Shown: positions 15,506 to 23,887 of the stretch, one piece after another
How the letters are laid out: every line of letters starts with the position of its first letter
How positions within the stretch are numbered: position 1 is the stretch's first letter
Source of the DNA: Nonomuraea angiospora
Lineage (GTDB): Bacteria > Actinomycetota > Actinomycetes > Streptosporangiales > Streptosporangiaceae
Length of the DNA: 64,000 nucleotides
Assembly (NCBI RefSeq): GCF_014873145.1
Contig: NZ_JADBEK010000001.1
Location: forward strand, 6,758,001-6,822,000
Direction of reading: 5' to 3'
Notes under the pieces: model-generated
What the model saw: only the letters and a program-made list of their open reading frames with translations
Databases searched by the model: none
What the model was told of the DNA's origin: nothing
Program-made: the position numbers and the translations under genes

Positions 15506-17680
15506 ATGAGACGATTGCGGGCGGCGACGATCGCCCTCCTGATGCTTGTCACCGCGTTCCTCACGACCACCCCGGCGGCCACGGCGGCCACGGCGGCGAC
15601 CTCAGCGGCGGCGAAGAGCGTCTTCATCCCGGCACGCTGGCAGAGCACGGGCGAGGTGCCGTGGGCCAGTGACCGTACGAAGGAATCCGCGAACTTCATC
15701 TTGTTATGGGGCGACCGATCGGGCACGAACCCCAAGGCCGCGCCCTCCCCGTACAACTTCGACCCCGACAACATGCTCAGCCAGCTCGAGAGCCTCTACT
15801 CCTTCTACGTGAACACCATGAAGTTCACGCCGGAGACCGGGCTGCTGGCGCAGTACAAGATCATCGTCATCGTCACCAGGACCTGGTCGAACGCGCCGCT
15901 CGACGCGTGGGCGACGGGCGGCTCGACCGACGGCAAGGTCGGCGTCATCAACATCGCCCCCGCCGCCGCGCTCCCCGGCTCCTGGGGGCTGGCGCACGAG
16001 CTGGGGCACGTGTTCCAGAACTACACGTTCCTCGGCAGGTCCGGCTACGGGTTCACGGACCCGAGCGCGGGCACGTTCTGGGAGACGAGCGCCGAGTTCA
16101 TGGCCATGCAGGTCTACCCGAAGACGGCGGCGGGCGACCTGACGAGGTTCATCCGCACGGAGAACCTCGCCTACAGCAGCAGCCGGCACCACTACGGCAA
16201 CTGGATGCTGCTGCAGTACATCAAGGACCGCGACGGCCTGGCCATGTTCAACCGGCTGTGGAACGAGGCCAGGAGCAACGAGCACCCGCTGGAGACCTAC
16301 CGCCGGATCGCCGGCATCGACCAGGCCGAGCTCAACCGGCGGCTGGGTGAGTACGCCCAGCGCAACGTGACGTGGGACTACTCCAACCGCGCCGACTTCA
16401 TGCCGTTCATCAACAGCCTGTATCCCTTCGTCACGGCCTACAACGGCGTCGAGGTGCAGGCGGTCAACGCCTCGGCCGGGCACTTCCGCATCTCCGACGC
16501 CATCGCCCCCTCCGACTACGGCTACAACAAGATCCGCCTCGTCCCGAGCAGCGACGGCGCGCTCATCCGGATGCGGTTCAGGGGTCACGTCAACTCCGCG
16601 GCCGGGTCGGGCTGGTCGTACGGGTTCGTCGCGGTGAAGAATGGCACGCCCCGCTACAGCCCGATCTACAGCTCCTCGAACGGCGAGGTGACCTTCCAGA
16701 CCCAGGCGGGCGAGAAGGACGTCTACCTCGTGGTCGTCGGCGCCCCGAGCGCCGTGCACAAGTACGCCTTCCTCGACGGCTACCCGAAGAACTACCGCTA
16801 CCCGTACCAGTTCCGGCTGCAGGGCGCCACGCCGTGGGGTTTCGAGCCTGGTCACGTGAAGCCGGCCGCGCCGGGCGGCGGCCACTGGCACTCCAACGGC
16901 GGCGGCTGGGTGGACAACCGCGCCAACGTGGCCGCCACCGCCTACGTCGGCCCCCGGGCCGCCGTGTACGGCAACAGCACGGTCAGCGGCAACGCCCGCA
17001 TCGAGGACCTGGCCTGGGTCAACAGCGGCGCGACCGTCGGCGGCAGCGCCGTGGTGAAGAACAGCGCGCTGGTCCAGGGCGGCGCCAACCTCGGCGGCAG
17101 CGTGGTCGTCGGCGGCGACGCCGAGCCCGCGACGGCCTGCTCCTCGGGCACGTACCTGATGTTCAACCCCGACCGGCGCTGCGACGGCGGCGGTGGCGAG
17201 GCGGACGTCAACCCGTCCCACCCGATCTTCAGCGACGCCGACCTCGCCTTCGGCGGCGGGGGCGGCGACCCCACGCCCGTCAACCTGGCTTCGAGCGCGA
17301 CGCCCTCGGCCTCCTACACCTCGCCCTGGGAGAGCGTCGCCGCCGTCAACGACGGCCTCGTGCCCAGCCCGCGCTGGGGCACCTGGCCGGAGACCGGCAC
17401 CCAGTGGGCCGAGCTGACCTGGTCCTCGGCCCAGACGATCAAGTCGGCCGAGGTCTACTTCTTCGACGACGGGGGCGGCGTGCGCGTGCCCGCCTCGTGG
17501 AAGCTGCAGTACTGGAACGGCAGCGCGTACGCGGACGTGCCCGGGGCGAGCGCGTACGGGATCACGGCCGGGGCCTACAACCCGGTCACGTTCACCGCTG
17601 TCAGCACCACCAGGCTGCGGGTCGTGCTGCAGAGCGGCCAGGGCTCGGTCGGCCTCCTGGAGGTCCGCGCCTTCGGCTGA
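15506..17680 (+). CDS. Secreted HExxH metalloprotease-like protein with C-terminal binding module
   Basis: This is a 724-aa exported protein. The signal peptide is MRRLRAATIALLMLVTAFLT, cut after an Ala-rich stretch. Residues about 35-290 form a DUF6055/Svx-like domain with HELGHVFQNY (HExGH, zinc-type) and a downstream WETSAEFMAMQ glutamate. Residues about 460-560 hold hexapeptide-like beta-helix repeats (NVAATAYVGPRAAVYGNSTV, SGNARIEDLAWV). Residues about 595-724 are a discoidin/F5-8C-like module (SASYTSPWE, FFDDGGGVRVPASWKLQYW). The last module closely matches one in the glycoside hydrolase at 49325-53326. GGAGG precedes the ATG. A peptidase acting on wall- or polysaccharide-bound substrate is inference. 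Confidence 0.8.
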   Translation: MRRLRAATIALLMLVTAFLTTTPAATAATAATSAAAKSVFIPARWQSTGEVPWASDRTKESANFILLWGDRSGTNPKAAPSPYNFDPDNMLSQLESLYSFYVNTMKFTPETGLLAQYKIIVIVTRTWSNAPLDAWATGGSTDGKVGVINIAPAAALPGSWGLAHELGHVFQNYTFLGRSGYGFTDPSAGTFWETSAEFMAMQVYPKTAAGDLTRFIRTENLAYSSSRHHYGNWMLLQYIKDRDGLAMFNRLWNEARSNEHPLETYRRIAGIDQAELNRRLGEYAQRNVTWDYSNRADFMPFINSLYPFVTAYNGVEVQAVNASAGHFRISDAIAPSDYGYNKIRLVPSSDGALIRMRFRGHVNSAAGSGWSYGFVAVKNGTPRYSPIYSSSNGEVTFQTQAGEKDVYLVVVGAPSAVHKYAFLDGYPKNYRYPYQFRLQGATPWGFEPGHVKPAAPGGGHWHSNGGGWVDNRANVAATAYVGPRAAVYGNSTVSGNARIEDLAWVNSGATVGGSAVVKNSALVQGGANLGGSVVVGGDAEPATACSSGTYLMFNPDRRCDGGGGEADVNPSHPIFSDADLAFGGGGGDPTPVNLASSATPSASYTSPWESVAAVNDGLVPSPRWGTWPETGTQWAELTWSSAQTIKSAEVYFFDDGGGVRVPASWKLQYWNGSAYADVPGASAYGITAGAYNPVTFTAVSTTRLRVVLQSGQGSVGLLEVRAFG

Positions 17681-17702
17681 TGGGACGCAGGATAATCGGC
17701 GC

Positions 17703-18248
17703 ATGGCAGACCCCGTCGAGATAGCGGACCATGACCCGGCCTGGCAGGAGGAGTTCGCCAGGATCGGCGAGGCCCTGCGCCGGCGGCTCGGCGACGTGGC
17801 ACCGCGGATCGATCACATCGGATCGACCGCGGTGCCCGGCCTGGCGGCCAAGCCGGTGATCGACGTCCAGGTGTCGGTGCGGTCGTTCGAGCCGCCGGAG
17901 GCGTTCAGGCCGCCGCTGGAGAGCCTCGGCCTGGTGTACCGGGCGGACAATCCCGACCTGACCAAGCGCTACTTCCGCGAGGCGTCGGGCGAGCGCCGCA
18001 CGCACGTCCATGTACGCGTGCTGGGCAGCTTCTCCCAGCAGCTCTCCCTGCTCTTCCGCGACTACCTGCGCGCCCACCCCGAAAGCGCGGCCGAGTACGC
18101 GGCGGTCAAGCGGCGTCTCGCGGCCGAGTTCCGGCACGAGCGGCACCGATACGTCGAGGCGAAGCGGCCGTTCGTCTGGGACACGCTTCGCCAGGCCGAC
18201 GGCTGGTCTCAGGTCACCGGCTGGGCGCCGGGGCCGAGCGACGCGTGA
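17703..18248 (+). CDS. GrpB family protein (nucleotidyltransferase-like, UPF0157)
   Basis: The 181-aa product is of usual GrpB length. Typical motifs are DPAWQEEFARIGEALRRRLG, IDHIGSTAVPGLAAKPVIDV and THVHVRVLGSF near residue 100. The GST-x-VPGLAAKPVID segment resembles the metal-binding strand of the nucleotidyltransferase fold. The biochemical role of the family is not well established. It begins 22 bases after the preceding stop and converges on the transporter gene with almost no gap. Confidence 0.88.
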   Translation: MADPVEIADHDPAWQEEFARIGEALRRRLGDVAPRIDHIGSTAVPGLAAKPVIDVQVSVRSFEPPEAFRPPLESLGLVYRADNPDLTKRYFREASGERRTHVHVRVLGSFSQQLSLLFRDYLRAHPESAAEYAAVKRRLAAEFRHERHRYVEAKRPFVWDTLRQADGWSQVTGWAPGPSDA

Positions 18249-18249
18249 C

Positions 18250-19593
18250 TCAAGGGCTGGTCTCGGTCTTGGTCGGTACGTCGTCGTACTCGACCGCGTA
18301 ATCCTGCTTCGACCGGTCCTTCAAGGCGAACGCCGCAACCACGCTGATCAGCGCACATATCGCCATATAGACGGCTACGGCGAACGAGCTCTGGTACGTC
18401 GCGTACAACCAGACCGCGATCAGCGGCGCGGGCCCGCCCGCCGTCACCGAGGCCAGCTGGTAGCCGAGCGAGGCCCCGCTGTAGCGCAGCCGCCCGGTGA
18501 AGCTCTCGGCGATGAACGTGGCCTGCGGGCCGTACTGGATGTCGTGAATGGGCGCCGCCAGCACGATGGCCAGCAGGACCAGCGAGGGGACGCGGGTGTC
18601 CAGCAGCGGCCAGTAGACGAACGACCAGACCACCATGGCCGCGGCCCCGATGATGTACAGCTTGCGGCGGCCCACGAGGTCCGAGACGTATCCCCAGAAG
18701 GGCACGGTGAACAGCGACACGATCCCGGCGGCGATGACGTACGGGTAGATGTCACCCGCCTTGAACCCGAGGGTCTTGGTGGCGTACGTGAGGATGAAGA
18801 CGGTGAAGATGTAGAACGGCGCCTGCTGCCCGGTCCGGAGCAGCGCGCTCAGCACGATCTCCCGCCAGTTCCTGACGATGACCTCGCGCACCGGGACGCG
18901 TTCGACCCGGTTCTCCTGGAGGACCTTGGTGAAGACCGGCGTCTCCAGGATGCCGAGCCTGATGTAGAGGCCGACGCCGGCCATCACGATGCTGAGCAGG
19001 AACGGGATGCGCCAGCCCCAGTCGGGGTCGAGCGGCTGGAACACCTCAAGGGCCAGGTAGCCGAGCACGAGCCCGACGGGCACCCCGAACTGCGGCCAGC
19101 TCCCCAGGAACCCGCGCCGCCCGCCGCGCGACTTCCCCCACTCGGTGGCCAGCAGCACGGACCCGCCCCACTCACCGCCGACGCTGATGCCCTGCAGCAG
19201 CCGCAGCACGGTCAGCAGGATGCCGCCCCAGATGCCGATCTGCTCGTACGTCGGCACCAGCCCGACCAGCGCGGTGGCGATACCCATGCTCAGGAGCGTG
19301 ATGATGAGCGTGGCCTTGCGGCCGATCCGATCGCCGTAGTGCCCGAAGATCGCCGCCCCGATCGGACGGGCGGCGAATCCGCCGAAGTAGGTGCCGAGGG
19401 ACAGGAGCAGGCCCGTGGTCGGGTCGCTCTTGGGGAAGAACAGCTCCGCGAAGATCGTGCTGGCGGCGAAGCCGTAGAGGAAGAAGTCGTACCATTCGAT
19501 CGAGGTCCCCACGGCGGAGGCGATCACCGCCCGGACCAGTTGCCTTCTCGTCTGCTGCTGACCTGTCGCGTCGGGTCGCTGCTCCTCTGCCAT
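18250..19593 (-). CDS. MFS transporter, metabolite:proton symporter (MHS) family
   Basis: The 447-aa membrane protein has about 12 helices. Its first helix region, ASAVGTSIEWYDFFLYGFAA, and the GGFAARPIGAAIFGHYGDR loop are signatures of the MHS family (ShiA, KgtP, ProP relatives), which import organic acids or betaines with protons. The GEWGGSVLLATEW segment in the middle is also typical. The C-terminal tail is acidic. The substrate cannot be told from sequence, and no catabolic gene is adjacent. Confidence 0.9.
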   Translation of the reverse strand: MAEEQRPDATGQQQTRRQLVRAVIASAVGTSIEWYDFFLYGFAASTIFAELFFPKSDPTTGLLLSLGTYFGGFAARPIGAAIFGHYGDRIGRKATLIITLLSMGIATALVGLVPTYEQIGIWGGILLTVLRLLQGISVGGEWGGSVLLATEWGKSRGGRRGFLGSWPQFGVPVGLVLGYLALEVFQPLDPDWGWRIPFLLSIVMAGVGLYIRLGILETPVFTKVLQENRVERVPVREVIVRNWREIVLSALLRTGQQAPFYIFTVFILTYATKTLGFKAGDIYPYVIAAGIVSLFTVPFWGYVSDLVGRRKLYIIGAAAMVVWSFVYWPLLDTRVPSLVLLAIVLAAPIHDIQYGPQATFIAESFTGRLRYSGASLGYQLASVTAGGPAPLIAVWLYATYQSSFAVAVYMAICALISVVAAFALKDRSKQDYAVEYDDVPTKTETSP

Positions 19594-19666
19594 CTACCGC
19601 TCCTCGGTAGGTCTTACCTTTCCCGCGACGTTACATGACGCAACATTGACGGTCACGATGCTGCTT

Positions 19667-20917
19667 TTAGAAGTATTTGGGGGCCAGGTCAGTGGTGGGC
19701 CACGTCTTCACGGTGCCGATCGCCGCACCGAGGATGGGGTCGATCGCGTCGAAGTCGAGCGTGCCCTCCTCCTCCCTGCGGTTGAAGATCGCGCAGTAGC
19801 TGACGCCGTTCTGCACCCGCGCGAGGAAGCTGTACGTGCCGGGCATGCTGCCGGTGTGCCAGGTGTTCAGCCCTCCGGCGTTGTTGTCGCGCACGTTCCA
19901 GCCGAGGCCGTACCAGGAGCCGCCGGCGGTCACGCCGGTCTCGGGCTTGGCGAATATCCGCGAGATCGACGTGGCGTTGAGCACGGGCCCGGCGGCGTTG
20001 AAGACGAAGCCCCACTTGACCAGGTCGACGGCCGAGGCGAGCCAGCCGCCGTTGGCGTCCTGGTTGGGCATGTTGAAACCGCCGTAGGGGTACGGCACGA
20101 CGGCGCCCGACTGGTCCACGACGCTCTTGTGGGTGTACTTCGAGGCGTAGGTCACCTCGGTGGAGAAGGCCTCGGAGCGGAGGCTGCGGCCGAGGCGCGG
20201 CCGGGTGATCCCGGCGGGTGCGAGGAGCTTCTGCCGCACGTACGACTCGTAGCTCGTGCCGGAGACCTTCTCGATGATCCGCCCGGCCAGCATGTAGCCG
20301 TAGTTGCTGTAGGCGTACTTCGTGCCCGGGTCGAAGTCGAGCTTCCTCGCGGTGACGTACTTGATGATGTCGGCGTGGCTGATCGGCAGCGGCGCGTCCA
20401 GCGACGCGGAGATCGTGTAGTCGTTCCACAGCGGGTCGCCCGACACGCTCGAGTCCCAGCCGCCGAGGTGCTGGAGCAGGCGCCACAGGGTGACGTTCGC
20501 CAGCCGGGGGTCCGCCGTGGTGGACAGCCCCAGCACGGAGGCCACCTTGGCGCCCAGGGTCAGCTTGCCGTCCTGGACCAGCCGGACGATCGCGGCCGCC
20601 GTGATGTTCTTGCTGAGGCTGGCGACCCGGAACAGGGACGTCGGCTGCACCCGCACGATGGGGGCGCCCGGCTTGGAGTAGAAGCCGTAGCCGCGCGCGA
20701 GCAGGATCTTGCCGTTCTTGGCGACCGCGAGCTGGGCGCAGGAGATGTCCCGTTCCGTGATGAACGTCTTCATCGCCTTGTCGAACCCGGCCATCGCGCT
20801 CGGCACGACACCCGTGGTCAGCGGCTCGGCCACGGCGGCCGAAGCGGGACGTGCCCCCAGCGCGATCGCCGGCACGGCACCCGCGCCCGCCTGGAGAAGC
20901 CGTCGGCGGCTGAACAT
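19667..20917 (-). CDS. Tat-exported serine hydrolase, class C beta-lactamase fold
   Basis: The product has 416 aa from ATG 20917; GTG 20923 is an alternative. The N-terminus SRRRLLQAGAGAVPAIALGA is a twin-arginine-type signal. The catalytic triad motifs of the serine beta-lactamase/DD-peptidase family are present: SLSK (SxxK) within RVASLSKNITAAAI, YSN within KYAYSNYGYMLAG, and HTG within TWHTGSMPGTYSF. Such enzymes are esterases, D-aminopeptidases or penicillin-binding-like proteins; resistance is not implied. It stands alone between the MHS transporter and a region of uncertain coding. Confidence 0.88.
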   Translation of the reverse strand: MFSRRRLLQAGAGAVPAIALGARPASAAVAEPLTTGVVPSAMAGFDKAMKTFITERDISCAQLAVAKNGKILLARGYGFYSKPGAPIVRVQPTSLFRVASLSKNITAAAIVRLVQDGKLTLGAKVASVLGLSTTADPRLANVTLWRLLQHLGGWDSSVSGDPLWNDYTISASLDAPLPISHADIIKYVTARKLDFDPGTKYAYSNYGYMLAGRIIEKVSGTSYESYVRQKLLAPAGITRPRLGRSLRSEAFSTEVTYASKYTHKSVVDQSGAVVPYPYGGFNMPNQDANGGWLASAVDLVKWGFVFNAAGPVLNATSISRIFAKPETGVTAGGSWYGLGWNVRDNNAGGLNTWHTGSMPGTYSFLARVQNGVSYCAIFNRREEEGTLDFDAIDPILGAAIGTVKTWPTTDLAPKYF

Positions 20918-21096
20918 GGTCACATTTCCCCCAATTGTCACAAATGCCTCAAGACTAACCCTCGACGGACAGCCGCCGCTCCAGCGTGGTCCGCAGCGCC
21001 CAGGCAGCCTCCCGCAGTGCGGTCGCCAGGGCCCAGGCGGCGCTGCAGCACGGTCCGCAACGGCCGGGCAGCCACTACAGCGCTCGGTGGCGGTGC

Positions 21097-21270
21097 TCAG
21101 GCCGCCTCCGCGGCGCGGAAGGTCTTGAGCGCTTCCCGGCCGAAGTAGGAGCCGTAGCTGGTGGTGCTGTTGCGCAGCGCGTGGGTGGAGATCTGGGTGA
21201 CGCACCGCTTCGTACCGGCCGACGGGGTGGGCACGAGGTCCACCTGCTCCTGCGCGGCGTACGACGTCAC
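21097..21270 (-). CDS. Possible small protein of 57 aa
   Basis: In the 423-base interval between two clear genes, the minus strand has one short frame that reads like a protein. It starts with GTG at 21270 (MTSYAAQEQVDLVPTPSAGT) and ends HALRNSTTSYGSYF..FRAAEAA. AGGAG lies only about 1-2 bases from the GTG, which is too close to be ideal. Composition is normal (Ser/Thr/Tyr mixed), unlike the Arg/Ala-rich shadow frames. No family is recognised. It might be the C-terminal remnant of a larger protein. The rest of the interval (20918-21096) shows a short GC-rich repetitive stretch (cagcg/gcagc words) and no convincing gene. Confidence 0.35.
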   Translation of the reverse strand: MTSYAAQEQVDLVPTPSAGTKRCVTQISTHALRNSTTSYGSYFGREALKTFRAAEAA

Positions 21271-21340
21271 ACTCCTGGGCCACTCTGTCGGTGCCGCGCT
21301 TCATACTCGCCATCAAGCACCGATCTTTCAGGAGGCGCCC

Positions 21341-21994
21341 ATGGCGAGGGGATCCAGACGGGGCAACAAGCGGCGGAAGTCGAGCGATCTTCGAGTGATG
21401 GCACTGGTGGGAGCCGGTGTCGTGATCACTTTCGTGGCCTACTTCATCACCCGATATCCGGGATGGGCGATGGCCATCACCATCGTCCTGATCGCGGCCC
21501 TGAGCGGCGGGCTCTTCCTGCGGCACCGGGTCATCCAGGCCCGCCGCCTGCAGTTCCTGGCTGCCAACGCGGCCCTGGAGAAGGTCGACCTCATGACCGG
21601 GCCGCAGTTCGAGCAGCTGGTCGCCGAGCGCATGATCGCCCAGGGGTTCCGGCGGGTGCGGATCCGGGGCGGTGCCGGGGACGGCGGGGTGGACATCACG
21701 GCCGTCGCGCCCGACGGCACGCGATGCGCCGTCCAGTGCAAGCGCTACAACAAGAGCGTCGGCGCACCGGCGGTCCGCAACTTCCTCGGCGCCCTGGCCA
21801 ACGCCTTCAACGGGCACACCGGCGTGCTCATCACCTCGGGGCGACTCACCCGCCCGGCGCGAGAGGAGGCGACCAACGCGCGCCAGAGGCTGCTGCTCGT
21901 CGACCGCGACCTGCTCGCCGATTGGCTGACCGGGCGGTTAGCGCTGCTGGCCAAGCCGGCACCGCTGGTCGAAGGCGACGAGCCGGCGACCTGA
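21341..21994 (+). CDS. Membrane-anchored Mrr-type restriction endonuclease-like protein
   Basis: From ATG 21341 (AGGAGG just upstream) the product has 217 aa. A basic N-terminus precedes two transmembrane segments (VMALVGAGVVITFVAYFI and AMAITIVLIAALSGGLFL). Residues about 85-190 form an Mrr catalytic domain: LMTGPQFEQLVAERM, then GGAGDGGVDI with the catalytic Asp, and AVQCKRYN with the Q/E-x-K motif. Membrane-bound Mrr_cat proteins are frequent in actinobacteria; a role against foreign DNA is assumed by family and not shown. It converges with the ABC exporter genes across a hairpin. Confidence 0.88.
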   Translation: MARGSRRGNKRRKSSDLRVMALVGAGVVITFVAYFITRYPGWAMAITIVLIAALSGGLFLRHRVIQARRLQFLAANAALEKVDLMTGPQFEQLVAERMIAQGFRRVRIRGGAGDGGVDITAVAPDGTRCAVQCKRYNKSVGAPAVRNFLGALANAFNGHTGVLITSGRLTRPAREEATNARQRLLLVDRDLLADWLTGRLALLAKPAPLVEGDEPAT

Positions 21995-22021
21995 ACAGCG
22001 GCGAGCGGAGCGATCAACCAG

Positions 22022-22053
22022 CTCGGGCGGCCCCCAAAGGACACACGCCCGAG
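22022..22053 (+). terminator. Bidirectional hairpin between convergent genes
   Basis: CTCGGGCG (22022-22029) and CGCCCGAG (22046-22053) are perfect arms with a 16-base loop. The hairpin lies between the ends of the Mrr-like gene and the second ABC gene and may serve both. No T-run. Confidence 0.45.
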
Positions 22054-22054
22054 G

Positions 22055-23887
22055 TCAGGCGGAGTCGCCGCTCGTCACGGAGACGAAGCCGGAGCCGGCG
22101 CGGTAGTTGGGTGACTGGTGGCGGAAGTAGGTGTTGTAGACCTCGCAGTAACGGCCCCCGCGAGCCAGCAGGGTCGCGTGGTCGCCCTCCTCCACGATCC
22201 GTCCGTGATCCAGCACGATGATGCGGTCCACGTGCTCGATCGTCGAGAGCCGGTGCGCGATGACGATCGAGGTGCGACCGGCCAGCACCAGGTCGAGGCC
22301 CTCCTGGATCTGGGCCTCGGTCAGCGGGTCGACGCTGGCGGTGGCCTCGTCCAGGACCACGATCGCCGGGTCCTGGATCAGCAGCCGGGCCAGCGCGACG
22401 AGCTGCCGCTGCCCCATCGACAGCGCCCGCCCGTGCTCGCCCACGTCCGTCTCCAGCCCGTGGGGCAGGGCCTCGATCCAGTCGCCGCCGCCCACCGCGG
22501 CCGCCGCGGCGCGTACCTCGTCGTCGCCCGCCTCCGGCCTCGGGTAGCGGATGTTGTCGGCGACCGTGCCGCTGAACAGGAACGGGGCCTGCGGCACCGC
22601 GCCGATCTGGCTGCGGTAGGCGCCCAGCTCAAGGGTGCGGATGTCGCGCCCGTCGATCAGCAGGCGGCCTTCCTGGAACTCGTAGAAGCGGGTGATCAGC
22701 TTGCTGAGCGTCGACTTCCCGGCGCCGGTGTGACCGACCAGCGCCACCGTCTCGCCGGCCTCGATGCGCAGGTCGAAGTCGCGCAGCACGGGGCTGGCGG
22801 CGTCGTAGCCGAAGGTGACGCCCTCGAACTCGATGCGCCCGGCCAGCCTGCCCGGCGGCTCGGCGGCGCTCTGCACCACCCGCGGCGGGGCGTCGATCAG
22901 GGCGAAGACGCGCTCGGACGCGGACAGCCCCTGCTGGAACTGCGACCAGAACGCGGCGATGGACGTCAGCGGGAACCAGAAGAGCGACACGCCCTGCAGG
23001 AACAGGTACCAGTCGCCCGCCGAGAGCCCGCCGTCGAGCACCTGCGCGCCGCCCAGCCGGACCAGGCCCACCGTCGCCAGCCCGGCCACCAGGAAGAGCA
23101 CGGGGAAGATGGTGGAGAAGACGAACCCCTGCCGGAGCGTCACCTGGTAGCTCTGCCGGTTGATCGGCCGGAACTCGTCGTAGACCTGCTGCTCCTGGCG
23201 GAAGTTCTTGGCGACCGCGATGCCGCCCATGGTCTCCTGCAGGTTGGCGTTGACGCGGCTGAGCGAGCGCTGCGCCCTGCGCGTGCTGATCCTGGCCAGC
23301 CGCCGGAACATCAGCGCCAGGCCCACCACGATCGGCACCACCAGCAGCGTCAGCAGGGCCAGCTCGACGCTGCGCACGAAGAGCAGGACCGTGACGAAGC
23401 CGACCATCAGCACCTGGCTGATCAGGTCCATCGTCAGCGTGGAGACGGTGGCGAAGTCGTCGGTGTCGGACGTGACCCGGCTTACGATCTTGCCGGACGG
23501 GGTCTCGTCGTAGAACGACAGGTCGCGCTCCAGCACCGCGTCGAACGCGTCCTCGCGCAGCCGGAGCACCACGTCACCGGTGACCTGCGCGCTGTATTTC
23601 TGCCGGATGAAGTTGAACACCCACGAGAGCACCCCGGTGGCCAGGATGCCCGCCACCAACTGCCAGCCGACCGCGCCGATGGTGCCATCGGAGACCGCGT
23701 CGACGGCCAGGCTGCCCAGCGCCGGCACGGCCGCCTGGCTCGCGGACAGCAGCACGATCATGGTGGCGACCAGGACCATCGACCCCAGCTTGGGCCGGAA
23801 GTACGACATGATGCGGCGCAGCAGGGCACGGTCGCTGTAGGTGCGGTCGTAGTCCTCGGCGTCGAGGCCGTCCATGATGAAGCCCAT
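22055..23887 (-). CDS. ABC exporter half-transporter, canonical catalytic site
   Basis: The 610-aa product has a six-helix exporter membrane domain (residues about 25-320) fused to an ATPase domain. Motifs are Walker A GHTGAGKSTL, Q-loop, signature LSMGQRQ (canonical LSGGQ altered), and Walker B IVVLDEATAS with the catalytic Glu. Its gene follows the partner gene with a one-base TGATG overlap. The altered signature together with the partner's Asp-for-Glu change fits a heterodimer with one degenerate ATP site. It probably exports a drug, lipid or peptide. Confidence 0.93.
   Translation of the reverse strand: MGFIMDGLDAEDYDRTYSDRALLRRIMSYFRPKLGSMVLVATMIVLLSASQAAVPALGSLAVDAVSDGTIGAVGWQLVAGILATGVLSWVFNFIRQKYSAQVTGDVVLRLREDAFDAVLERDLSFYDETPSGKIVSRVTSDTDDFATVSTLTMDLISQVLMVGFVTVLLFVRSVELALLTLLVVPIVVGLALMFRRLARISTRRAQRSLSRVNANLQETMGGIAVAKNFRQEQQVYDEFRPINRQSYQVTLRQGFVFSTIFPVLFLVAGLATVGLVRLGGAQVLDGGLSAGDWYLFLQGVSLFWFPLTSIAAFWSQFQQGLSASERVFALIDAPPRVVQSAAEPPGRLAGRIEFEGVTFGYDAASPVLRDFDLRIEAGETVALVGHTGAGKSTLSKLITRFYEFQEGRLLIDGRDIRTLELGAYRSQIGAVPQAPFLFSGTVADNIRYPRPEAGDDEVRAAAAAVGGGDWIEALPHGLETDVGEHGRALSMGQRQLVALARLLIQDPAIVVLDEATASVDPLTEAQIQEGLDLVLAGRTSIVIAHRLSTIEHVDRIIVLDHGRIVEEGDHATLLARGGRYCEVYNTYFRHQSPNYRAGSGFVSVTSGDSA

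Noticed and set aside
18251..19638. Plus-strand frame opposite the MHS transporter, seemingly extending the GrpB region
   Set aside because: Low-complexity Arg/Asp/His/Gln translation; the minus strand encodes a clear MFS protein.
19667..20917. Antibiotic-resistance beta-lactamase call for the serine hydrolase
   Set aside because: The SxxK, YxN and HTG motifs define a broad family of esterases and peptidases; nothing in the sequence shows resistance activity.
20918..21817. Upstream extension of the serine hydrolase frame on the minus strand
   Set aside because: The protein starts naturally with its Tat signal at 20917; the extension is antisense to the Mrr-like gene and has no domain.
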